Part shown: piece by piece, positions 8,210 to 13,814 of the stretch | Position numbering within the stretch: position 1 is the stretch's first letter | Layout: every line of letters starts with the position of its first letter | Assembly (NCBI GenBank): GCA_045537455.1 | Contig: JAZSPM010000030.1 | Coordinates: 1-64,000, forward strand | Direction: 5' to 3' | Length of the DNA stretch: 64,000 nt | From: Ornithomonoglobus_A sp045537455 | GTDB taxonomy: Bacteria; Bacillota; Clostridia; UBA1381 | Program-made: the position numbers and the translations under genes | Notes under the pieces: generated by a model | What the model saw: the letters and a program-made list of their open reading frames with translations, nothing else | Databases searched by the model: none | Told to the model about the DNA's origin: nothing

Positions 8210-8547
8210 GTGTTGAAGAACTCGGACATTTGGAAATGGTTGGTACACTTGTATCACAGCTTTCAAAAGGTGAACCTCCCAAAGAATGGCTTGAAATGGG
8301 TTCTTGGGAATACTATGCCGATAATGGAGCATCAGTATTCCCTCAAAATTCTCAAGGGACACCATTTAATGCTGCATCAATCGCAGTTACAGGTGATCCA
8401 TTAACTAATTTATATGAGGACTTGGCAGCAGAACAAAAGGCTCGAGCAACATATGATAATATTCTTCGTTTATCAGATGACCCTGATGTAAATGAAGTTA
8501 TTAAATTCCTTCGCCAAAGAGAGGTTGTGCATTTCCAGAGATTTGGC
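8203..8547 (+). pseudogene. cotJC: cotJC (spore-coat Mn-catalase-like), middle part
   Basis: 115 codons clearly belonging to the manganese-catalase-like spore coat protein CotJC. They run from DIGVEELGHLEMVG, with ferritin-like metal ligands Glu and His, through GDPLTNLYEDLAAEQKAR and YDNILRLSDDPDVNE to the second ligand helix REVVHFQRFG. The first ~60 codons, with the start codon and first metal-ligand Glu, are absent and replaced by recombinase 1. The last 22 codons are separated by a 5-kb element and resume at 13596. As it stands, the frame would run on into element DNA to a stop at 8656-8658. Whether this is a dead gene or one restored by excision during sporulation is the main open question of this window. 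Confidence 0.9.
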
Positions 8548-8562
8548 GAACCCTTAAAGGTG
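8535..8562 (+). other. inferred attL of the 5-kb element
   Basis: The cotJC frame follows the family consensus up to TTTGGCGA(A) and then changes abruptly. The crossover dinucleotide is inferred as GA at 8548-8549, shared with 13596-13597. The right half, ACCCTTAAAG, forms one arm of the imperfect palindrome seen when the element ends are joined. Confidence 0.75.
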
Positions 8563-8627
8563 AAAACGAATGAGAAATCCCATAACCAAGCCATTTTCAA
8601 GCATTTTTTAGTAATGTTTCATTTCGG

Positions 8628-8656
8628 GGGTGTTGCCAAGTTTGCCAACACCCTTT
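8628..8656 (+). terminator. hairpin at the left end of the 5-kb element
   Basis: GGGTGTTG / CAACACCC (8628-8635 and 8646-8653) with a 10-base loop and a short TTT tail. It would stop transcription coming from cotJC. Confidence 0.6.
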
Positions 8657-8744
8657 AATCCGTTTTCAACCCATAAAACCTCTTTATAATTTAATATCTT
8701 TTCATTGTTTCAATAAGCATTTCTGACAAACTTGCGAAAAACCA

Positions 8745-8773
8745 TTGCATTTTGATTAAAAATATGTTATACT
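8745..8773 (+). promoter_or_regulatory. sigma-A-type promoter of the XRE-fic operon
   Basis: TTGCAT (8745-8750), a 17-base spacer, then TATACT (8768-8773), 31 bases before the first XRE start codon. Confidence 0.55.
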
Positions 8774-8804
8774 ATTTAAAATACCCTTTTTAGAGGTGAG
8801 AAAG

Positions 8805-9016
8805 ATGTTGAAAATTTCATATAATAAGTTATGGAAATTACTCATAGATAAAAAATGAGCAAGGCAGATTTAAGAAAAGTGGCTGAGGTATCACCAAACA
8901 CTATGATAAAACTCCGCCGGGATGAATCCGTATCAATGACAGTACTTCTGAAGATTGCAGAAAAGCTGAATTGCGACATCGGTGATATGTGCGAATTTAT
9001 AAGAGAGGAGCAGTGA
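8805..9016 (+). pseudogene. XRE-family helix-turn-helix regulator, frameshifted
   Basis: Small Cro/C1-type DNA-binding protein of the YozG kind. An ATG at 8805 with an AGGTGAG site starts MLKISYNKLWKLLIDKK and then meets TGA. The adjacent frame continues with MSKADLRKVAEVSPNTM, with the conserved SVSMTVLLKIAEKLNC and CDIGDMCEF, to a TGA at 9014-9016. The break is in a run of six A, where one more A would restore a 70-residue protein. The downstream frame has its own ATG (8855), so a 53-residue product lacking the first helix is possible. It ends 2 bases before fic, which suggests a regulator/antitoxin-like partner of Fic. Confidence 0.75.
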
Positions 9017-9018
9017 TT

Positions 9019-9744
9019 ATGAATTTTGAAAGATTATTAGAAAAGAAGATTCAATACGAACAAAACAAACCCAAAATCGATACCATAACCCTATCCTCTT
9101 ACGAGCAGGATTTTGAACTAAAATTCACACATAACTCAACCGCCATTGAAGGTAACACCCTTACACTTATGGAAACAAAAGTTGTGCTTGAGGACGGCAT
9201 TTCAATCGGCGGCAAGGAGCTCCGAGAGATATACGAAGTAATCAACCACAAAAAAGCCTATGGGTATGTTAAAAAGTGCATTTCCGAGAATAAACCACTT
9301 ACTGAAAGCATTGTAAAAGATTTGCATGCCATACTCACAGAAAATATAATTGTAGGTGGTATCTACAGAAATCAAGAAGTTCGTATAAGCGGCGCCGGTT
9401 TTACTCCACCGGCAGGCAACGAAATGTATTTACAGATCAAAGGCTTTTACGAGGATTTAAAAAGCAAATCTGATTTAAACCCCATCAAGTTTGCAGCATG
9501 GACTCATGCGGAGTTTGTAAGAATCCATCCATTCATTGACGGCAACGGCCGTACAAGCAGATTGCTGATGAATTATCAACTATTGTCACAAGGTTTTCTG
9601 CCCGTTTCAATAGCAAAAGAGGACAGACTAACTTATTATAATACCCTTGAAGAATTCGCCACAAAAGGCAACTTGGAGCCTTTTGCTGACTTTATTGCAG
9701 AACTTGAAGAACAACAGTTGGATGAATATTTGAAAATGATATAA
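9019..9744 (+). CDS. Fic domain protein with N-terminal inhibitory motif
   Basis: Fic-family protein of 241 residues, likely transferring AMP or another nucleotide monophosphate to a target protein in the cytoplasm. The catalytic motif HPFIDGNGRTSR lies near residues 170-181, with the His and the phosphate-binding loop intact. An inhibitory motif STAIEGN (residues 40-46, with the blocking Glu) makes it an autoinhibited class II Fic, able to self-regulate without a separate antitoxin. The ATG at 9019 follows GAGGAG; upstream starts fall inside the XRE gene. It is cargo of the 5-kb element and may help to stabilise it or act in defence; both are inference. Confidence 0.9.
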   Translation: MNFERLLEKKIQYEQNKPKIDTITLSSYEQDFELKFTHNSTAIEGNTLTLMETKVVLEDGISIGGKELREIYEVINHKKAYGYVKKCISENKPLTESIVKDLHAILTENIIVGGIYRNQEVRISGAGFTPPAGNEMYLQIKGFYEDLKSKSDLNPIKFAAWTHAEFVRIHPFIDGNGRTSRLLMNYQLLSQGFLPVSIAKEDRLTYYNTLEEFATKGNLEPFADFIAELEEQQLDEYLKMI

Positions 9745-9750
9745 CTATTA

Positions 9751-9784
9751 AGGCATATCTCCAAACCGGAAGATATGCCTTTTC
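9751..9784. terminator. terminator between fic and the convergent recombinase
   Basis: AGGCATATCT / AGATATGCCT perfect 10-base arms with a 10-base loop followed by TTTTC on the plus strand. It can serve both convergent genes. Confidence 0.8.
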
Positions 9785-9789
9785 TGCGC

Positions 9790-11349
9790 CTATAGTTTCC
9801 AGATAATCTCAAAACCACCATCAGCCTTAACCACAATTTTTTCAATTAAGAGAAATGCTACATTTTTCTTAACCTCATAAGTTGCATCATGCCATTTTCG
9901 TTTCAACGGGCTCAAATCTTCATATGCAACACCACTTGTTTTAAGACTTTCAAGACGGTTGTAAAGTTGAGTCTTTTCTTTCGTGAGCTTATCTACCTTT
10001 TTGTTAAGAGCAGCAATAACCTTATCTGTCAAACTATCTTCAAGCATAGCATTGACTGCTTTTTCTTTCTCAGCCTCAATTTTACGAATTTGAGCATGTA
10101 AGGCATTTACTTCTGCATTTTCCTCTGCAGAAATTATACCCTTACGTTTTTTGAAACTGAGTAATTTCTCTGTAATAGCAGAAAAAACAAGATTTTCAAC
10201 AGCATCTGCATAAATAACAGTCTTCGGTCCCTTACACTTATATTTTGTACGTTTGGTATTGCAATTAAAATACCTTGTATCCTGATACTGAGTAACAGTC
10301 ATACCACATCCGCACCGCTCACATACCATCAAGCCTGAAAGCCAGCTTCTCTGACCGGTAACACTACGAGGTATTTGCTTATTACGCCTTAGAATTTCCT
10401 GACACCTGAGCCATGTACTACTTTCAATAAACCCTTGATGAGGAGCAATAACAACCTTCATATCAGACAAATCATCCACACCACCTGTATGTTTACCTTT
10501 GCCATGAAGATATATTGAATGAGTGCCATCAAATTCAGAAACATCATTTATAATTTTAGCACCCCTTGATGCAAAAAAATCATAAATACTTACATCTGCT
10601 TTAACATAAATAGGATTTCTAAGAGCAGTGCCGATTTTATTCGTAGTCCAACTGCTACCCCTGATTGTTTCCATACCCTCACCAATAAGAGCTTTTAACA
10701 CTCTACCAAGACTCACACAATCAGATGAATACACATCATATATGTATTTTATATGCTTGGACTCTTCCGGATTTTCCTCGTACATTTTCGTCTTCAAGCC
10801 TGCAACATTAGTTTCAATCAGCTTAAAGCCATACGGAAGCCTACCACCCATATAAAGTCCCTTATCACTACGAGAATCATAAGCATCTTTGACACGCTTC
10901 ATAGTGGTTTTTCTCTCAAGTTCGGCAAATAAAATCATCATCTTCAGAAGCATTTCGCCATAGGCACATTCTGTATCAAACGCCTCTTGAGCGGAGATGA
11001 ACTTGACACCATAGTCATTAAATTCCTGCCAGATATCCACAAAATCACTCATAGAACGACTGATTCTATCTATTTTATAGACAATGACTTTGCTGATTTT
11101 ACCCTTACGGATAGCACGCATCATCTTTTGAAACTCATCTCTGTCAGTATTGCCACCGGATTTACCCTCATCCTTATATATCCGAATTGGCAAATCTCTT
11201 TCATCAGGTGTAATTTTACTTTTGCACCAATCAATCTGGGTTTCAATACTGATAGAGTTGTCCTTCTCAACAGACTGCCTTGTATAAATAGCAATCGCCT
11301 TAGGTGCCATAACGTTTACAGGCAGTTTAGTTTCTGCCTTTTTTACCAT
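9790..11349 (-). CDS. large serine recombinase 2 (integrase of the 5-kb element)
   Basis: Large serine recombinase of 519 residues, probable integrase/excisionase of the element. The resolvase domain (residues 17-165) has the nucleophile near residue 26 in YTRQSVEKD and the downstream KIDRISRSMSDF helix. Next come a recombinase domain with LPYGFKL, a zinc ribbon starting VCERCGCGM near residue 345, and a coiled coil with many Lys and Glu (about 405-470). The ATG at 11349 is preferred to a GTG at 11358 because GGGAGG lies 8 bases before it. Its start overlaps the end of the small recombinase gene by 23 bases, implying translational coupling and joint function. Confidence 0.93.
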   Translation of the reverse strand: MVKKAETKLPVNVMAPKAIAIYTRQSVEKDNSISIETQIDWCKSKITPDERDLPIRIYKDEGKSGGNTDRDEFQKMMRAIRKGKISKVIVYKIDRISRSMSDFVDIWQEFNDYGVKFISAQEAFDTECAYGEMLLKMMILFAELERKTTMKRVKDAYDSRSDKGLYMGGRLPYGFKLIETNVAGLKTKMYEENPEESKHIKYIYDVYSSDCVSLGRVLKALIGEGMETIRGSSWTTNKIGTALRNPIYVKADVSIYDFFASRGAKIINDVSEFDGTHSIYLHGKGKHTGGVDDLSDMKVVIAPHQGFIESSTWLRCQEILRRNKQIPRSVTGQRSWLSGLMVCERCGCGMTVTQYQDTRYFNCNTKRTKYKCKGPKTVIYADAVENLVFSAITEKLLSFKKRKGIISAEENAEVNALHAQIRKIEAEKEKAVNAMLEDSLTDKVIAALNKKVDKLTKEKTQLYNRLESLKTSGVAYEDLSPLKRKWHDATYEVKKNVAFLLIEKIVVKADGGFEIIWKL

Positions 11350-11791
11350 TACGACCACCTCCCAAAATTGACCGATACTCTTCTAAACACTGCATCATTT
11401 TGACAATACAGTTATCTAACAAAGTATTATTACCAAACGTGTTATCAACTGTACATAAAGCAACATTATTCTCAACTAGCACATTATAAAGCGAAAAAAA
11501 ATCACTTATCGAGCGACTAATCCTCGATATATCAGTTATAACAACTTTATCAACCAAACCATTTTTCACATCATCAATCAAAGCGTTCAAAGCTGAACGA
11601 TGCAAATCCATACCCGATGCATCTATATCAGAATACACCGATACGGATGAATTATCAGAAACAGCTTGTTTACATGCTTCAATCTGATTATCCACAGAAC
11701 CACCATGTCCACATCTTGCATAAATAGCAATTTGAGGACTAATTACTACACCATCAAGAGGCTGAACCTCTTTTAGAACTTTACCCTTCAT
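11327..11791 (-). CDS. small serine-recombinase paralogue lacking the catalytic serine
   Basis: 154 residues containing only a resolvase-type catalytic fold; there is no recombinase domain, zinc ribbon or coiled coil. The start of the fold is recognisable as IAIYAR, but the R-x-S nucleophile position reads R-C-G (residues 26-28). The later active-site block DISRISRSISDF is kept. This suggests a catalytically inactive protein retained for dimer or tetramer formation or regulation, translated just ahead of recombinase 2. The ATG at 11791 has GGGAGG 8 bases upstream. Alternatively it is a recent truncation, but the clean ends and overlap with recombinase 2 argue for a kept gene. Confidence 0.8.
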   Translation of the reverse strand: MKGKVLKEVQPLDGVVISPQIAIYARCGHGGSVDNQIEACKQAVSDNSSVSVYSDIDASGMDLHRSALNALIDDVKNGLVDKVVITDISRISRSISDFFSLYNVLVENNVALCTVDNTFGNNTLLDNCIVKMMQCLEEYRSILGGGRNGKKGRN

Positions 11792-11850
11792 CACTTTATC
11801 CTCCCGGTAAATAAAAAATTTATAGTATCGGGAAAGGCAGAGCCTTTCCC

Positions 11851-12045
11851 CTAAGAATTTCTGCTACGAGGACGAAATGTGAATATGTTATATAAATCAT
11901 CAACAACTTTCTCCTCGATTTCAATTTTTGTTTCGTTGGTATCTGAACTAAGAACAGAATGCACTACAGTATGCTCAATATTTTTCACATCTGTGAATGT
12001 TTCAGAACCAATCTCAGTTCGTTTTATATCTGTTAAACTTGACAT
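11851..12045 (-). CDS. small hypothetical protein of the 5-kb element
   Basis: 64 residues, acidic in the middle (IEIEEKVVDDLYNIF) with a basic end FRPRSRNS. It has a strong ribosome binding site (GGGGAGG, 9 bases before the ATG at 12045) and is followed on the same strand by the two recombinase genes. I do not recognise a family. Position and orientation suggest it is the first gene of the recombinase operon. Confidence 0.55.
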   Translation of the reverse strand: MSSLTDIKRTEIGSETFTDVKNIEHTVVHSVLSSDTNETKIEIEEKVVDDLYNIFTFRPRSRNS

Positions 12046-12096
12046 AATAGATAACCTCCCCTTACAGTAAAATATATGCCCTCGTGCTTGTACACA

Positions 12097-12272
12097 TTAC
12101 AAAGCACCACAAACGGGAGTAGTATTTGTATCAACATCTAATGTTCCATCAGAAATGACCAAGATATCGGTAAAATACCCCTCAAATATTAAAAGTCTTT
12201 GTGGCCGATTTTGAGCATAATTTGGCCTATATAAAAAACGAGCCGTATGTTCACTAACACACAGCCCAATTC
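12097..12272 (-). other. decayed coding sequence upstream of the small hypothetical gene
   Basis: On the minus strand this stretch reads as an open frame containing EHTARFLYRPNYAQNRPQ and LLIFEGYFTDILVISDGT before a stop, but has no acceptable start codon or ribosome binding site. It directly follows the stop of the next gene in another frame. Most likely it is the remains of a longer protein; I do not recognise the family. Confidence 0.3.
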
Positions 12273-12671
12273 TTATTCAATTTCGCTTACAAGACAGATA
12301 GTGGTTACATTCCAATCATTGAACTCAGTAACAACCGCCATATCACCATAAAAAGAGAACACTCGACCGCCGTCTTTTAAAGCAGCGTCATTTGCCTTTT
12401 TGTCTTGCTCCGGCAAAGAACCCCAATCAAGATTTGAATGCCTGAACAACGCAATATGTATTTCAGCCTCATTAAAAGCTTTAGCAGCAAGCTCAGTGAG
12501 CATAACTCGTTCTATACCAATGTCTTTACCACCACCGCCACAAGCAGAAATATATGTACTTATCCCATTCTCTGTACATATTTTTTCAATAGTTTCGCAA
12601 AGAAACTTTGCTAATTTTGTTTTGCCACCAACACAAGGAATGCAAACAATTTCTCTTTTTATCTCATCCAC
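12273..12671 (-). CDS. probable chimeric remnant: methylase-like start fused to a mobile-element protein
   Basis: 132 residues starting at a GTG (12671) behind a GGGGG site. The N-terminal part, CVGGKTKLAKFL and ISACGGGGK, resembles the S-adenosylmethionine-binding start of D12-class adenine methylases (GGK, then FGGG). The C-terminal part, ALFRHSNLDWGSLPEQDK followed by NDAAL and VVTEFNDWNVTTICL, resembles a small protein common on Firmicute conjugative elements (DWG...D..ND...TE.D.S.TT.LLP pattern). The methylase catalytic motif is absent, so methylation is not expected. It reads like a deletion fusion; both similarities are from pattern memory. Confidence 0.4.
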   Translation of the reverse strand: MDEIKREIVCIPCVGGKTKLAKFLCETIEKICTENGISTYISACGGGGKDIGIERVMLTELAAKAFNEAEIHIALFRHSNLDWGSLPEQDKKANDAALKDGGRVFSFYGDMAVVTEFNDWNVTTICLVSEIE

Positions 12672-12676
12672 TGTTC

Positions 12677-13372
12677 TTACCCCCTGTTAATCTTATCCAT
12701 ATCAAGCACATAACAGCGCACTTCGTTACCGCGACTAAGGGTTATATCCTTTTCAATTGTAGAGCTACCTATGCCACAAGTGATATATCCATTTTTAACA
12801 AAGTTGGTTACCACATCTTTAACAGTATGCTTATCCAAGTTAATATCAGCAATTACCTTAAATTTATCAACGCATAACGCCAGTGCATTATCGCCAAATT
12901 TTGACCTATACTGCTCGTTAGTTAGCTAAGCACCAATATGATATTTGGGAATAAAATTTTTATCTGTGTCGTCCGGAGATGATTTGTCGGATTTTACAGC
13001 AATCATTTCTTCATTATTCTTTATATACTCAGAAATATTCTTACAGTATAATGACAGATCGCTTTCGGTAACAGCAAATGTAATTTCCAAAAGCGAATCA
13101 ATACTTTCAACGTCATTTACCACACCATTATTAATCATCTGATTCGCCAATGCGTGAAGCTCGCCCTCTATATCATTTTCAAGTACACCAACAAGTGCCA
13201 TAAAGGGCTTAACCTTTCTTTTAAATTCAAGATTAAACTCATTAAATAGAAAAGTACGGCTCGCTTCAATAATTTTAGATGTTATAGTTATAGCAAATAC
13301 ATCGTGATTATATACCTTGCATTTGCCTTTAAAAAGACTAATAGACCAATTCCTGAAGTCTTTAGATATCAT
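12677..13372 (-). pseudogene. hypothetical element gene with an in-frame amber codon
   Basis: An ATG at 13372 with GGAGG 8 bases upstream opens a 148-codon frame (MISKDFRNWSISLFKG start) ending ...KYHIGA at TAG (12926-12928). The same frame continues without another stop for 82 codons (LTNEQYRSKFGDNALAL, later RGNEVRCYVLDMDKINRG) to TAA at 12677-12679. The second part has no start codon of its own. TAG is used as a normal stop elsewhere in the window, so the likeliest reading is a nonsense mutation that shortened a 230-residue protein. Function unknown. Confidence 0.5.
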
Positions 13373-13582
13373 AATAAAAACCTCCATTATGACAAATTTA
13401 TACACTAATTATATCACATAAGAGCTTCAAAATAAATGGATAGCAGTATTTTTTACCAAAAACAACGAATACTTTTTGGACAAACTTTTTTATAAAAATA
13501 GTATTAAATGAGAATAAAAAAATAATAGAACCGTAAACTCTTAATCATAGAAACAGTGCAGTATGGTGGCTTTCTTTGGCAT
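13373..13582. other. non-coding right end of the 5-kb element
   Basis: AT-rich sequence between the last element gene and attR. It contains a short imperfect hairpin around 13456-13480 (CCAAAAA...TTTTTGG). I see no gene in it. Confidence 0.4.
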
Positions 13583-13610
13583 GAGCTTCAAGGTTGAAGC
13601 ATTAGATAAA
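13583..13610 (+). other. inferred attR of the 5-kb element
   Basis: Element sequence GAGCTTCAAGGTT meets cotJC sequence GAAGCATTAGAT. The shared GA (13596-13597) is the inferred crossover. The left half, CTTCAAGGTT, is the partner arm of ACCCTTAAAG at attL. Confidence 0.75.
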
Positions 13611-13664
13611 TTACAATCAAAGCTTCAGTCTAAAAAGGTATGCGGAAAAGGAATGAATAAATAA
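13596..13664 (+). pseudogene. cotJC: cotJC, last 22 codons
   Basis: In frame with 8203-8547 once the 5-kb element is removed: GAA GCA TTA gives E-A-L directly after HFQRFG, then DKLQSKLQSKKVCGKGMNK and TAA at 13662-13664. CotJC proteins end with such a charged tail after RFGEAL, and a terminator follows directly, as expected for a true gene end. Confidence 0.85.
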
Positions 13665-13666
13665 AA

Positions 13667-13700
13667 ATCCCGCCGGAGCATTTTGCTTCGGCGGATTTTC
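13667..13700 (+). terminator. terminator of cotJC
   Basis: Strong GC-rich hairpin (CGCCGGAGC / GCTTCGGCG core, ATTTT loop) followed by ATTTTCT, 3 bases past the restored cotJC stop. Confidence 0.85.
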
Positions 13701-13750
13701 TAAATAGTTTATTTTTTTTGTTACAAAACAGTAAAAATATAATTTTCGTA

Positions 13751-13778
13751 TTGACTTTGAAAGTAGTTGTGGTATAAT
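13751..13778 (+). promoter_or_regulatory. sigma-A-type promoter of the GH106-like gene
   Basis: TTGACT (13751-13756), 16-base spacer, TATAAT (13773-13778), 37 bases before the start codon. Confidence 0.7.
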
Positions 13779-13814
13779 ATGTTTGACAGATATTAACGAA
13801 TAGGAGAGAGAACT

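Larger units (their letters stand above)
8548..13597. mobile_element. 5.05-kb integrative element inserted in the 3' part of cotJC
   Basis: Defined by the restoration of cotJC: joining base 8547 to base 13596 gives an uninterrupted frame ending FGEALDKLQSKL and beyond, as in CotJC proteins. The element carries a frameshifted XRE gene, fic, a large serine recombinase, a serine-less recombinase paralogue, and several small or decayed genes, mostly on the minus strand. Joining its ends would create CTTCAAGGTT-GA-ACCCTTAAAG, whose two arms match at 8 of 10 positions as an inverted repeat, the expected form of a serine-integrase attP. Decayed cargo suggests an old insertion, while the integrase frame is intact. 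Confidence 0.82.

Noticed and set aside
8548..8658. Continuation of the cotJC frame to the stop at 8656-8658 as the natural C-terminus
   Set aside because: The residues after RFGE (PLKVKTNEKSHNQ onward) do not fit the CotJC family, and the proper tail is found in frame at 13596.
12097..12272. Possible 50-60 residue gene on the minus strand
   Set aside because: Open frame without start codon or ribosome binding site; listed only as decayed sequence.
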